From Tistlia sp040905785 (lineage in GTDB: Bacteria; Pseudomonadota; Alphaproteobacteria; Kiloniellales; DSM-21159): a stretch of DNA of 64,000 bases. This document shows, one piece after another, positions 1 through 8,960 of this stretch; positions within the stretch are counted from its first letter, which is position 1; every line of letters starts with the position of its first letter. The notes under the pieces were generated by a model. It saw only the letters and a list, made by a program, of their open reading frames with translations, ran no database searches and was not told the origin of the DNA. The stretch is from the NCBI RefSeq assembly GCF_040905785.1, contig NZ_JBBDQW010000052.1, positions 1 to 64,000 of the forward strand, written 5' to 3'. A program made the position numbers and the translations under genes.

Positions 1-154
1 CGAAGCTACGCTCGAGGGCTTCGACGCCGCGGGCGAGCCCGCCAGGAGCGACCCGGAGGGCGCGGGTTATCGCCGCACAGGCCGCGTCGAAGCGCTTGCC
101 CGATGCGCCGCATCGCGCTGCGCGCTTCTCCTTGCCTGTCCGACGATAACCCAC
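1..154 (-). CDS. Partial hypothetical protein, N-terminus only
   Basis: An open frame runs leftward off the window edge from a GTG at 154. The start is supported by a strong Shine-Dalgarno-like GGAAGGGG about 7 nt upstream. About 51 codons are visible, beginning (M)GYRRTGKEKRAARC and then an Ala/Arg/Leu-rich stretch with a helical pattern (ITRALRVAPGGLARG). I do not recognise the family. It lies downstream of dsbA on the same strand but about 105 nt away, so co-transcription is possible. A competing minus-strand ATG at 113 gives a short Arg-rich frame that stops quickly and looks like a shadow. The call rests only on the ribosome-binding site and the open frame. Confidence 0.4.
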   Translation of the reverse strand, partial: MGYRRTGKEKRAARCGASGKRFDAACAAITRALRVAPGGLARGVEALERSF

Positions 155-204
155 GTGACGACCCCTTCCAGTATGAGAAATCCAGGCTAGAGCTAGCACG
201 CGCT

Positions 205-233
205 CCGGCACCGGGGCAACGGCCGGTGCGCGG
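205..233 (-). terminator. Hairpin after dsbA, possible terminator
   Basis: GCACCGG (208-214) pairs with CCGGTGC (223-229) around an 8-nt loop, and the stem extends by about three pairs across one bulged base. It lies just past the dsbA stop on the minus strand. There is no U-run, so it may be a weak terminator or only an RNA 3'-end stabiliser. Confidence 0.3.
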
Positions 234-259
234 ATCCGGCCGGCCCCGCCACCCCTTGC

Positions 260-1012
260 TCAGCCCTGGCGCGCCCGCTCGACCAGGTGGCGGAACTGCT
301 CCATGGGCAGGGCGCCGGGCACCAGCTCCTCGCCGATCACGAAGGCCGGCGTGCCGTTGATGTCGAGCCGCTCGGCCAGGGCATAGTTCTCGGCCAGCCG
401 CTCGTCGATCTTCGGATCGGCCATGTCGGCCTTGAGCCGCTCGAGGTCGAGGCCGACCTCGGCGGCGACGGCGTCGATCGCGGCCTCGTCGAGCGAGCCC
501 TTGTTCTGCATCAGGGCCCAGTGGAAGGGCTCGTAGAGGTCCTGGCGCTCGGCGGCCAGGGCGGCCTTGGCGGCAAGGATCGAGGCCGGGCCCAGGATCG
601 GGAACTCCTTCATGACCAGCTTGATGCCGCCGTCGTCCGCGACGGCCTGCTGCAGGCCCTCGGCGACGCGCTTGCAATAGCCGCACTGGTAGTCGAAGAA
701 CTCGACGACCACGACGTCGCCCTGGGGGTTGCCGAGCACCGGATCGGCCGGATCCTCGCGCAGCGCCGCCAGCGAGTCGCGCACCGCCTGCTGCCGCTGC
801 GCCTCCGCCTGGTCCTTCTGGCGCTGCTGGAACCCCTGGATCGCCTCGAGGATGACCTCCGGGTTGTCCATCAGGTAGTCGTGGATCACGGCCTCGATCT
901 CGGCCTTCTCGGCCGCCTCCAGCGCGCCCTGGGCGGTCGCCGGGCTGGAGAAGGCGATGACGGCGCCGAAGAGGGCGGCCGCGAGGCCGGCGGGCAACAG
1001 TCGGGTGGTCAT
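260..1012 (-). CDS. DsbA-family thiol:disulfide oxidoreductase (periplasmic)
   Basis: A 250-aa secreted protein. Residues 1 to about 28 form a Sec signal peptide (Leu/Ala-rich core, SPATA cleavage region). An acidic helical segment (about 35-85) precedes a thioredoxin-fold DsbA domain with the redox motif CGYC at about 110-113 inside EFFDYQCGYCKR, and a cis-Pro region NGTP near the C-terminus. The N-terminal helix before the thioredoxin fold resembles ScsC/Com1-like DsbA proteins rather than E. coli DsbA. The ATG at 1012 was chosen over an upstream frame extension because it gives the signal peptide and has a GGGAGA element a few bases upstream. It follows the M48 protease gene on the same strand with about a 40-nt gap, suggesting an envelope protein quality-control operon. 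The exact role (oxidase or isomerase) is inferred. Confidence 0.85.
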   Translation of the reverse strand: MTTRLLPAGLAAALFGAVIAFSSPATAQGALEAAEKAEIEAVIHDYLMDNPEVILEAIQGFQQRQKDQAEAQRQQAVRDSLAALREDPADPVLGNPQGDVVVVEFFDYQCGYCKRVAEGLQQAVADDGGIKLVMKEFPILGPASILAAKAALAAERQDLYEPFHWALMQNKGSLDEAAIDAVAAEVGLDLERLKADMADPKIDERLAENYALAERLDINGTPAFVIGEELVPGALPMEQFRHLVERARQG

Positions 1013-1053
1013 CTGGTCGGTCTCCCGGGAAAAGGTCGGCCTTGGCCGCTGTG

Positions 1054-2433
1054 TCAGCGCTTGTCGGCCCGGTCCTGGTTGCGTTCTGCGACCGCCGCGA
1101 TGTCGGCCGCGCGCAGCCAGCCGGTCGAGTGCTCGGTGAGTAGCGTCATCGCCTTCTCGGCCTGGCCCCGGGCGTCGCGCCACTCGCCGCGCGCGAAGTT
1201 GTACTCGGCCAGCGACATCGCGGCCATGCCCTCGTTGCCGAGCCGTCCGTTGGCGATCGCCGACAGGCGCCAGGCCGAGGCGTCGCCCGGCTCCCGTGCC
1301 AGGACCTTGGTGAGGTTCTCGAGGGCCGCCTGGTCCGTCGCCGGGCTATTGGTCTGGATCTGCACGAGGGCGAGCTGCAGGCGCAGCTGCGGCTCGCCCG
1401 GCAGCAGCTCGACGGCCTTGCCGTACGCCCCCTCCGCCTCCGCGACCTTGCCGCTCTCGAGCAGGATCTGGCCCTTGAGTTCTTGGAAGAAGGGATCCTG
1501 CGGCCGCTCGGCGATCAGCGCCTCGACCTGGACGAGGGCGTCGGCGAAGGAGCTGTTGCGGTAGGTCGAGATCGCCCGGGCGTAGCGTGCCGGCAGGCTG
1601 TCGTCGCTTGCGGGATAGGCGCGCGCGACGGCGGCCGGCGCTTCCAGGTAGCCGATCAGCTTGGCCTTCATGCGCTCGAACATCTCGAGCCATTCCGGCG
1701 GCCAGGGCTTGTCCTTGTAGGGCGACTGCGCGACCTCGCGCTCCAGGAAGCGGATGCGCGAGTCGGTCATCGGGTGGGTCGAGAGATAGGGATCCTGGCG
1801 GATCGCGTTCAGCACCCGCTGGCCGTCGAGCTTGCGCATGAACTCGACGAGGCCCTCGGGGTTGTAATGGGCGCCGCGCAGGTAGGTGATCGCCGCCTGG
1901 TCGGCGGCCTGCTCCTGGCTCTGGCTGTACTGCAGGAAGTTCTTGAGCGCGATGTCGCCGCCGATCACGGAGCCGGCGGAGGCGGCGCGGGGATCGCCGG
2001 TCAGGAGCGCGGCGCCGATGCCGAGCAGCGCCGCCGCCAGGCTGGTCATCTGCGCGCCAGCGACCTCGTCGCGCATGCGGCTCAGGTGGCCGCCGGCGAT
2101 GTGGCCGGCCTCGTGGGCCAGCACCCCGATGACCTCGCCGGGGCCGTCGGTCGCGGTCAGGAAGCCGCTGTTGAGGAACATGCGCTGGTTGGTCGTGGCA
2201 AAGGCGTTGAGACGCGGGTCCTCGACCAAGTAGATGGTGACCGTGTTAGGGTTCAGCCCGGCAGCCTGGAGGACGGGAGTGACAAAGGTGCGGATGGTGT
2301 TTTCGATTTCGGCGTCGCGCAGAAGCCGCATCTGTTGGGCAAGGGCCGCCGAGCTCGTCGAGACGACGAGCGTCGAGGCGACCAGAAGCGCAACCAGGTG
2401 GCTGGCCGAGGCTCGCAGCAGTGTCCGCAGCAC
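1054..2433 (-). CDS. M48 family metalloprotease with TPR repeats (BepA/YfgC-like)
   Basis: A periplasmic zinc protease of about 459 aa. A signal peptide at about 1-33 ends in AALAQ. The M48 zinc motif HEAGH is at about 107-111 with a second ligand in the QSQEQAADQA segment. The C-terminal half carries TPR repeats (YARAISTYRNSSFADAL and later A/E/L-rich helices). This is the layout of BepA/LoiP-type proteases involved in outer-membrane protein assembly or quality control. The start is taken as the GTG at 2433, preceded by AAAGGGAG with 10-nt spacing; an ATG at 2484 would add an unlikely Arg/Pro-rich leader and overlap the divergent gene. It is followed by the DsbA-like gene, and a lipoprotein gene starts divergently 49 nt away. 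Confidence 0.85.
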   Translation of the reverse strand: MLRTLLRASASHLVALLVASTLVVSTSSAALAQQMRLLRDAEIENTIRTFVTPVLQAAGLNPNTVTIYLVEDPRLNAFATTNQRMFLNSGFLTATDGPGEVIGVLAHEAGHIAGGHLSRMRDEVAGAQMTSLAAALLGIGAALLTGDPRAASAGSVIGGDIALKNFLQYSQSQEQAADQAAITYLRGAHYNPEGLVEFMRKLDGQRVLNAIRQDPYLSTHPMTDSRIRFLEREVAQSPYKDKPWPPEWLEMFERMKAKLIGYLEAPAAVARAYPASDDSLPARYARAISTYRNSSFADALVQVEALIAERPQDPFFQELKGQILLESGKVAEAEGAYGKAVELLPGEPQLRLQLALVQIQTNSPATDQAALENLTKVLAREPGDASAWRLSAIANGRLGNEGMAAMSLAEYNFARGEWRDARGQAEKAMTLLTEHSTGWLRAADIAAVAERNQDRADKR

Positions 2434-2482
2434 GATTCCGTTGCTCCCTTTCTCAGGCGAAGGTAGGCGCGGGCGCCCCCGC

Positions 2483-4084
2483 ATGCAACGCGTTGCCGGC
2501 GGCCCGACCGGTCACGCCTTCGTGCGCCGCGGCCGGGCAGGCCGCGTGGGCGTGCTGGGTCTGGCGCTGGCCACCGGCCTGGCCGCCTGCGAGAGCACGC
2601 CGGAGCTCGGCAGGGTCGAGCTGGTCGAGGGCTTCGCCGGGCTGGTCGCCGCCGACGAGCCCAACGCCACCGTCGTCGGCCGGGAGATCCTGGCCAACAA
2701 CGGCACCGCCATCGACGCCGCGGTCGCCATGGGCTTCGCGCTTTCCGTCACGCTGCCGTCGCGCGTCGGACTCGGCGGCGGCGGTGTCTGCCTTGCCTTC
2801 GACAGCGAGGCGCGCGAAGCCACGGCGGTGACCTTCGCGCCGCTCGGCAACGGCGCCGGCGGCGTCGCGCCGGGCATGGCCCGGGGCCTCGCGGTGCTGC
2901 ACGCCCAGGGCGGGGTGATGCAATGGGGCCTCGTCGTCTCGCCGGCCGAGAACCTCGCCCGCTTCGGCCATCCCATCAGCCGCGCCCTGGCCAACGACCT
3001 GACCGCCGCCCAACGCCTGCTCGGGCGCCAGCCCGAACTGGCGGCGCTGTTCTCCCGCGACGGCCGCCCGCTGCGCGAGGGCGAGCGCCTGACGCAGCCG
3101 GGCATCGCCGCCCTGATCGGCGGGATCCGCCAGCGCGGCGGCATCTACCTGCACAGCGGCACGGTCGCCGAGCGGCTCGCCGAGGCCGCCCAGGCGCAGG
3201 GCATCCGCCTCGGCGCCGAAGAGATCCGGGGCTTCGTGCCCGGGGTCGGAGCGCCCCTGCGCCTGCCGGCGGGCGACGACGTGCTTTACCTGCCGCCGAT
3301 GCCCTCGGGCGGCGGCGTGCTGGCCGGCCAGCTCTGGCAGATGCTCACCGAGGCGCGCGACTGGGATGGGGCGGGGGCCCAGCGGCCGGTGCTCTTCACC
3401 GAGGCCGAGATCCGCGCCCTGATCGCGCGCAACGACTGGCCGAGGGCGACGGAGCTTGCCGGCGTGCCGGGCCAGGAGATGATCTCCGAGGCGGCGGCCG
3501 AGCAGCTCTGGGCCGGTTCTCCAGCAGGCAGCGCGGTCTACCTACCGGTGCCCTCGGCCGGCTTCGTCGTCGGCGACCGCGTCGGCAACGCCGTCGCCTG
3601 CTCCTTCACGCTCAACGACTTCTTCGGCAGCGGCAAGGTCGCGCGCGGCGACCAGCTGATCTTCGCGGCGCCGCCACCGCCGGGCACCTCCAACGCCCCG
3701 ACCCTTGTCGTCGCGCTGGTCGGCAACGAGAACACCGGCAAGACCCGCCTGGCGATGACGGTCGCCGGCGGCGATCTGGCGCCGGGCACTTTCTTCCAGG
3801 TTGCGCGGCCGACCCTGGAAGGCGAGTACTCGCTGGAAGAGGCGATCGACCTGCCGCGCATCGGCCGCCTGCCGAACGGCCAGCTGGTCGCCGAGCAGGG
3901 CTATTCGAGCCGTGGGCTGGAGGCGCTGCGCTCCCAGGGGGACAACCCGGAGATCCTGGGCGTCCCCAGCCTGGTCGAGGCCTTCTACTGCCCGAACGGC
4001 CTGCGCCCGAGCCGAGGTACGGCAGGCGACTGCGAGGTGATCTCCGATCCGCGCGGCACCGGCCTTTCGGAACGGGTCGAGTAG
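2483..4084 (+). CDS. Gamma-glutamyltransferase-like lipoprotein with degenerate active site
   Basis: A protein of about 533 aa with a lipobox (ATGLAAC, Cys near residue 36), so probably membrane-anchored. The fold resembles gamma-glutamyltranspeptidase (an Ntn hydrolase): the N-terminal segment ANNGTAIDAAVAMGFAL and the later GNAVACSFTLNDFFGSG match family landmarks. The site where active enzymes have the nucleophile Thr in T-T-H reads P-S-A-G (Ser about residue 358), so the usual nucleophile and neighbouring Thr/His are lost. It may be a non-catalytic paralogue or use Ser. The ATG at 2483 gives the lipobox. It lies 15 nt upstream of the aminotransferase gene, which suggests an operon. Confidence 0.75.
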   Translation: MQRVAGGPTGHAFVRRGRAGRVGVLGLALATGLAACESTPELGRVELVEGFAGLVAADEPNATVVGREILANNGTAIDAAVAMGFALSVTLPSRVGLGGGGVCLAFDSEAREATAVTFAPLGNGAGGVAPGMARGLAVLHAQGGVMQWGLVVSPAENLARFGHPISRALANDLTAAQRLLGRQPELAALFSRDGRPLREGERLTQPGIAALIGGIRQRGGIYLHSGTVAERLAEAAQAQGIRLGAEEIRGFVPGVGAPLRLPAGDDVLYLPPMPSGGGVLAGQLWQMLTEARDWDGAGAQRPVLFTEAEIRALIARNDWPRATELAGVPGQEMISEAAAEQLWAGSPAGSAVYLPVPSAGFVVGDRVGNAVACSFTLNDFFGSGKVARGDQLIFAAPPPPGTSNAPTLVVALVGNENTGKTRLAMTVAGGDLAPGTFFQVARPTLEGEYSLEEAIDLPRIGRLPNGQLVAEQGYSSRGLEALRSQGDNPEILGVPSLVEAFYCPNGLRPSRGTAGDCEVISDPRGTGLSERVE

Positions 4085-4099
4085 CGGGGTCGAGGATCG

Positions 4100-5254
4100 A
4101 TGGCCCTGAAGGTCGGCGCGCGCGGCCACATCGCGCCCTTCATCGTGATGGACGTGCTGCGCGCCGCCAACGAGCGCCAGGCGGCGGGCGCCGACGTGCT
4201 GCACCTGGAAATCGGGCAGCCCGGCACGCCCGCCCCGGCGGCGGTGCGCGCGGCGGCCAAGCGGGCGATCGACGAGCAGGCGATCGGCTACACCGACGCC
4301 CTCGGGCTGCCGGCCCTGCGCCGGCGCATCGCGCGACACTACGCCGAGACCTACGGGGTCGAGGTCGACCCGGCGCGGGTGGCGGTGACGCCAGGCTCCT
4401 CCGGCGGCTTCCTGCTCGCCTTCCTGGCGGCCTTCGATCCCGGCGACCGGGTCGCGCTGGCGGCGCCCGGCTACCCGGCCTACCGCAACATCCTGGGCGC
4501 GCTGGGCCTGGAGCCGGTGCTGCTCGAAGCCGGCCCCGCCGAGCGCTACCAGCCGACGCCCGCGCTGCTCGAGCGGGCGGGGCCGCTGGCCGGCGTCATC
4601 GTCGCCAGCCCCTCAAACCCGACCGGCACGATGCTCGGCGAGGCCGAGATGGCGGCGCTGGCCGACTGGTGCGGCCAGGCCGGCGTCCGGCTCGTCTCCG
4701 ACGAGATCTATCACGGCATCGGCTACGGCAGCCGGGCCGTGACGGCGCTCGAGCGGGACGACCGGGCGATCGTGGTCAACTCCTTCTCCAAGTACTACTC
4801 GATGACCGGCTGGCGCCTCGGCTGGCTGGTGCTGCCCGAGGAGCTGGCGCGGCCGGTCGAATGCCTGGGCCAGAACCTCTTCATCTCGGCGCAATCGGTC
4901 TCCCAGTACGCCGGCATCGCCGCCTTCGACTGCACCGAGGAGTTGGACGGCTACGTCGCCGGCTATGCGCGCAACCGGGCGCTGCTGCTCGAGCGGCTGC
5001 CGGCGGCGGGCCTGGACCGCCTGGCGCCGGCCGACGGCGCCTTCTACCTCTATGCCGACGTCGGGCACCTGACCAACGACAGCCAGGCCTTCTGCCGGCG
5101 CCTCCTCGCCGAGACCGGGGTCGCGATCACGCCGGGGATCGACTTCGACCCCGGGCGCGGCAGCCGCACGGTTCGCCTGTCCTTCGCCGGGCCCGAGGGC
5201 GAGGTCGCCCAGGCCGCGGAGCGCCTCGCCGACTGGCTGCGCCGGAACCGCTGA
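4100..5254 (+). CDS. Pyridoxal phosphate-dependent aminotransferase, class I/II
   Basis: A 384-aa fold-type I aminotransferase. Visible landmarks are the substrate-binding region EIGQPGTPAP near residue 35, SPSNPTGTM (PLP contact), the DEIYHGIGYG segment, and the Schiff-base lysine at about residue 231 in SFSKYYSMTGWRLGW, followed by the C-terminal Arg region RTVRLSFAG. It belongs to the AspC/AspB-like group; the amino acid substrate cannot be told from sequence. ATG 4100 follows the stop of the GGT-like gene by 15 nt, and both are probably co-transcribed, perhaps in peptide or glutamate-linked amino acid metabolism (inference). A bidirectional terminator follows. Confidence 0.88.
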   Translation: MALKVGARGHIAPFIVMDVLRAANERQAAGADVLHLEIGQPGTPAPAAVRAAAKRAIDEQAIGYTDALGLPALRRRIARHYAETYGVEVDPARVAVTPGSSGGFLLAFLAAFDPGDRVALAAPGYPAYRNILGALGLEPVLLEAGPAERYQPTPALLERAGPLAGVIVASPSNPTGTMLGEAEMAALADWCGQAGVRLVSDEIYHGIGYGSRAVTALERDDRAIVVNSFSKYYSMTGWRLGWLVLPEELARPVECLGQNLFISAQSVSQYAGIAAFDCTEELDGYVAGYARNRALLLERLPAAGLDRLAPADGAFYLYADVGHLTNDSQAFCRRLLAETGVAITPGIDFDPGRGSRTVRLSFAGPEGEVAQAAERLADWLRRNR

Positions 5255-5284
5255 CCGCGACTCTGGCCGGAGGCGGATAGCGAA

Positions 5285-5311
5285 ACGGCCCTTCCCGGGG
5301 GGAAGGGCCGT
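5285..5311. terminator. Bidirectional intrinsic terminator between aminotransferase gene and rne
   Basis: A perfect 12-bp stem (ACGGCCCTTCCC at 5285-5296 with its complement at 5300-5311) closes a 3-nt loop. It lies between two convergent genes. On the minus strand the stem is followed by a short T-run (TTTCG), so it suits the rne transcript; on the plus strand it ends the GGT/aminotransferase unit. Confidence 0.7.
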
Positions 5312-5344
5312 CGCATCCTCGGCGTCGCCGTGGCAGCGGGCGCC

Positions 5345-8300
5345 TCAGGGTATCAGGCGGTTCCACCAGCCCTTGCGGCGGGGCTGATCGTCGTCCTCCG
5401 ACTCCTCGGCGAGCGCGCTCTCGGGGGCCGGGCGGGATGGCGCCGGCGCGGGAGCCGGTCGGGAAGCCGGTGCGGAAACCGGCTCGGCAACGGGCTCCGG
5501 GGCAACCGCAGGCGCCGCGGCCTCGGGCGCCGGCGTCGGCTCCTCCGCCTCGGCGGCGCCGTTGCGCGCGGCTGCCGGCACGGCGGCCTCGGCCGCGGCC
5601 GGCTCGCGCGCCGCCCGCTCGGCGACCGCCGTCTCGGTCTTGGCCTTGGCGCGCCGCGTGCGGGTCACGGGCTTTCTCGCCTTCGGCGCCGGCTTGTCGT
5701 CCTCCGTCACAGGCTCGGCCGCGGCCTTGCGGCGCCGGCGCGCCGGCTGCTTGGCCGGCTCGGGCTCGACCGCAGCCGCCTCGGGCGTCTCGACGCCGGC
5801 ATTCTCCGTAGCGACCGCCTCGGGCGCCTCGGTAGCCGCCATCGCGGCCTCGGCCGTGGCGGCGGGCTTGCGGGCCCGGCTGCGTCGCGGCCGCTTGGCC
5901 GGCGTCTCGGGCGCCTCCTCGGGCGCGGGCTCGGCCGTCTCGCTGCGGCTCGCGGCAGGCGCGGCCGCTTCGGCGGCGGCCGGCTGCTCGCCGTGGATCT
6001 CCTCCTCGGCGCGCGGGTCGTTCATGTCGCCGAAGCCGCCCCGGTCGTCGCGCCGGTCCCGGTCGTCCTCGCCCCCGGCGTCGGCCGGCTCGTCCCGCGT
6101 GCCGTCTCCGGCCGGGCCGGACTCGCCGTCGCGGCTCCCGGCAAGGGCGCCCTCGACCGCCTGATCCTCCGGGCGACGCCGCGAGCGGCGTCGTCCGCCA
6201 CGCCGGCCGCGCCGGCGCCGCTTGGCCTTGCCGTCCTCGTCCGTCTCCTCGGCCGAGAGGCGCTCGCGGTCCGGCTCCTCGCCTTCCTCCTCGGCGCCGG
6301 CGGCGCCGACGTCGGGTCGCTCCGCCTCCTCCTCGGGGCCGAAGCCGCCGCGGTCCGAGACGGTGGCGTCGCCGCGGTCCGAGACGGTGGCGTCGCCGCG
6401 CTCCTCGCCGCGCTCGCGGCGTCCGCCGCGGCGCCGGCGCGGACGCCGGCGGGCGCCCTCCTCCTCGTCGCGGGTCTCGCGGGGCGCGCGCTCCTCGGCG
6501 CCCTCCTCCTCGGCCTCCAGCTCCTCCTCCTCCTCCTCGGGCGCCTCGACCGGCGCCTCGCGCAGGGCGTGGACCGGGGAGGCCTCGGTCGAGTGGCGCT
6601 TGATCTCGAAGTCGGCGGGGCCCATGTGGTCGCCGGCCCGGACCAGGACCCGCAGGCCGAAGCGCTGCTCGAGCTCGATCAGGTGCGGCCGCTTCTCGTT
6701 GAGCGCGTACAGCGCGACCTCGAGCGGCAGCGTGGCCTCAACCTCGCCGCCGCCCTTGCGCACGCCTTCCTCGGTCAGCGCCCGCAGCACGACCAGGGCC
6801 GCGGCGTCGGGCGCCCGGACGTAGCCGGTTCCGATGCAGCGCTGGCACTGCATCATCGCCGTCTCGAACAGGCTGGGACGCAGCCGCTGGCGCGACAGCT
6901 CGAGCAGCCCGAAGGGGCTGATCCGGCCGAGCTGGATGCGTGCCCGGTCGGACTTCATGGCCTCCTTGAGCCGGCGCTCGACCTCGCGGTTGTGGCGCGA
7001 CTCCTCCATGTCGATGAAGTCGATGACGATCAGGCCGGCCAGGTCGCGCAGGCGCAGCTGGCGGGCGACCTCGTCGGCGGCCTCCAGGTTGGTCTTGAGC
7101 GCGGTTTCCTCGATGTGGCGCTCGCGCGTCGAGCGGCCCGAGTTGACGTCGATGGCGACCAGGGCCTCGGTCGGGTTGATCACGATCGAGCCGCCGGAGC
7201 GCAGCTGGACCTGCGGGCTGTACATGGCGTCCAGCTCGCTCTCCACCTGGTAGCGGTGGAACAGCGGCATCGAGGGGTCGTCGTAGGGCTTCACCTTCCG
7301 CGCGTGGGAAGGCATCAGCATCTTCATGAAGTCCTTGGCGCCCTTGTAGCCCTCGGCGCCCTCGACCAGCACGTCCTCCATGTCGCGGTCGTAGAGGTCG
7401 CGGATCGCCCGCTTGATCAGCGAGGCCTCCTCGTGGATCTGGCAGGGCGCGGTCGACTGCAAGGTCTTGCCGCGAACGTCGTCCCAGAGGCGCAGCAGGT
7501 ACTCGTAGTCACGCTTGATCTCGGCCTTGGTGCGCTGGCTGCCGGCGGTGCGCACGATCACCGCCATGCCTTCGGGGATCGACATCTCGCCGACCACCGA
7601 CTTGAGCCGGCGCCGGTCGGCGGCGTTGGCGATCTTGCGGCTGATGCCGCCGCCCTTGGCGGTGTTCGGCATCAGCACGCAGTAGCGTCCGGCCAGCGAC
7701 AGGTAGGTGGTCAGCGCGGCGCCCTTGTTGCCGCGCTCCTCCTTGGTGACCTGAACCAGCATGACCTGGCGGCGCTTGACGACCTCCTGGATCTTGTAGC
7801 GGCGCAGCAGCTGGGCGCGGCGGCGCGCGGAGTCCTCGACCTCCTCGCCGCCGACCGTGTCGACCTTGGTCTCCTGGGCGATCTCCTCGACGCCGCCCCG
7901 GGCCTCGCCGGAGCCGGAGTCCTCGTCGGACTCGGCGTCGCGGGCGCGGCGCCGGCGCGGCTGCCGGCGCGCGGGCGCCTCCTCCTCCTCCTCGTCCGCG
8001 GCCTCGCCGTTGGCGCCTGCGCCGTCCTGCTCGTCGGCGGCGGCCTCGACGGCCTCGCCGCGCAGCTTCGCCTCCTCGGCGATCAGCGCCTCGCGGTCGG
8101 CGATCGGGATGCGGTAGTAGTCGGGATGGATCTCGCTGAACGGCAGGAAGCCGTGGCGGTTGCCGCCGTACTCGATGAACGCCGCCTGCAGGGACGGCTC
8201 TACGCGGGTGACTTTGGCGAGATAGATGTTGCCCTTGATCTGGGCCTTACTAGCGGTTTCGTAGTCGAACTCCTCGACTGTCTTGCCGCTGAGCACCACG

Positions 8301-8350
8301 ACCCGGGTCTCGTCCGGGTGGGTGGCATCGATGAGCATACGCTTGACCAT
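5345..8350 (-). CDS. rne: Ribonuclease E/G
   Basis: About 1001 aa, the long alphaproteobacterial RNase E. The N-terminus is VKRMLIDATHPDETRVVV, followed by an S1 domain interrupted by a large acidic/basic insertion (about residues 85-170, poly-Glu and Arg patches). The catalytic DNase I-like part carries VAIDVNSGRSTR and VIDFIDMEE (Mg-binding Asp pair), and a Zn-link CQRCIGTG lies about 470. The last 450 residues are a disordered Ala/Pro/Glu/Arg-rich tail, the usual degradosome scaffold, with several Arg-rich RNA-binding patches and a duplicated DATVSDRG. It acts in mRNA decay and rRNA/tRNA processing. ATG 8350 matches family starts; longer frames add an Arg/Pro-rich shadow. A long leader precedes it, as expected for an autoregulated rne. 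Confidence 0.95.
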   Translation of the reverse strand: MVKRMLIDATHPDETRVVVLSGKTVEEFDYETASKAQIKGNIYLAKVTRVEPSLQAAFIEYGGNRHGFLPFSEIHPDYYRIPIADREALIAEEAKLRGEAVEAAADEQDGAGANGEAADEEEEEAPARRQPRRRRARDAESDEDSGSGEARGGVEEIAQETKVDTVGGEEVEDSARRRAQLLRRYKIQEVVKRRQVMLVQVTKEERGNKGAALTTYLSLAGRYCVLMPNTAKGGGISRKIANAADRRRLKSVVGEMSIPEGMAVIVRTAGSQRTKAEIKRDYEYLLRLWDDVRGKTLQSTAPCQIHEEASLIKRAIRDLYDRDMEDVLVEGAEGYKGAKDFMKMLMPSHARKVKPYDDPSMPLFHRYQVESELDAMYSPQVQLRSGGSIVINPTEALVAIDVNSGRSTRERHIEETALKTNLEAADEVARQLRLRDLAGLIVIDFIDMEESRHNREVERRLKEAMKSDRARIQLGRISPFGLLELSRQRLRPSLFETAMMQCQRCIGTGYVRAPDAAALVVLRALTEEGVRKGGGEVEATLPLEVALYALNEKRPHLIELEQRFGLRVLVRAGDHMGPADFEIKRHSTEASPVHALREAPVEAPEEEEEELEAEEEGAEERAPRETRDEEEGARRRPRRRRGGRRERGEERGDATVSDRGDATVSDRGGFGPEEEAERPDVGAAGAEEEGEEPDRERLSAEETDEDGKAKRRRRGRRGGRRRSRRRPEDQAVEGALAGSRDGESGPAGDGTRDEPADAGGEDDRDRRDDRGGFGDMNDPRAEEEIHGEQPAAAEAAAPAASRSETAEPAPEEAPETPAKRPRRSRARKPAATAEAAMAATEAPEAVATENAGVETPEAAAVEPEPAKQPARRRRKAAAEPVTEDDKPAPKARKPVTRTRRAKAKTETAVAERAAREPAAAEAAVPAAARNGAAEAEEPTPAPEAAAPAVAPEPVAEPVSAPASRPAPAPAPSRPAPESALAEESEDDDQPRRKGWWNRLIP

Positions 8351-8864
8351 TGAAGAAAATCTCCGGGGCGCGGCCGGCCGGATGCGCGGAGACCGTGGAG
8401 GTCCGCGCGCGCGGCGTCGCGACGCTGGTTCGAGTTGAACTGACAAACTGGTGCTGGGGCGAGGAGTCGAGCGGACGGGCCGTAAGAGTCTCTGTCACTC
8501 CGGTACTCGGCATCGAGCTCGATCCATCCTCGGTCACGGTCCGGCCGAGGGCACGGCGTCCCTGGCCGGGTCGGTCGGCGCTACGACAAGGGCCCCTACC
8601 GGGCCACTGCCGCCGACCGTCTGTCGTCTGCATGCCTTCCGGTCGCCGCCGCTTCCGCGCTGCGCAACAGCGGCATCCCGCTGGAACCCGCGCGCGGTGG
8701 GACCGGCGCGCCCGAAGCATTCACCTTGCGTGAACGAAGGGCGCGCAGCGTCCGTACCATAGGGAGAAAGTTGCGGCACCACAACGGCTTTCGCGGTGCC
8801 GTGGCGCGTCCGCCGGAGCGGCCGGCACCGCCGGCTCAGGGCCCCGTACACGCTTAATTAATCG
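8351..8864 (-). other. Long rne leader / divergent intergenic region
   Basis: About 610 nt separate rne from the divergent amidase gene. No coding sequence in it looks real: the short frames lack ribosome sites and family resemblance. It contains GC-rich inverted repeats, for example about 8815-8837 (GCCGGC-ACC-GCCGGC core). RNase E mRNAs in other proteobacteria have long structured leaders used for autoregulation; the same role here is inferred. No promoter for rne could be placed with confidence. Confidence 0.4.
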
Positions 8865-8893
8865 TTGCTCCAAGACTCTTCGAAAGGTTATCT
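8865..8893 (+). promoter_or_regulatory. Candidate sigma-70-type promoter for the amidase gene
   Basis: TTGCTC (8865-8870), a 17-nt spacer and TTATCT (8888-8893) stand about 68 nt before the amidase ATG, in the only AT-rich patch of this region. The -10 is imperfect, so this is a weak call. Confidence 0.35.
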
Positions 8894-8960
8894 AGGATTC
8901 ATCTTGACGGCCGCTGCGATTCGCGAAACCTGCGGCTCGAAAGACTTGAAGGAACCGGGG

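Noticed and set aside
2923..5280. A 785-codon frame on the same strand as the GGT-like and aminotransferase genes
   Set aside because: It spans two real genes in another frame and is Arg/Pro/Gly-rich, a GC-composition artefact.
5330..8353. A 1007-codon plus-strand open frame opposite rne
   Set aside because: It is the antisense of the RNase E gene; long antisense frames are expected in GC-rich DNA. Composition is Leu/Ala/Gly/Arg-rich with no family motif.
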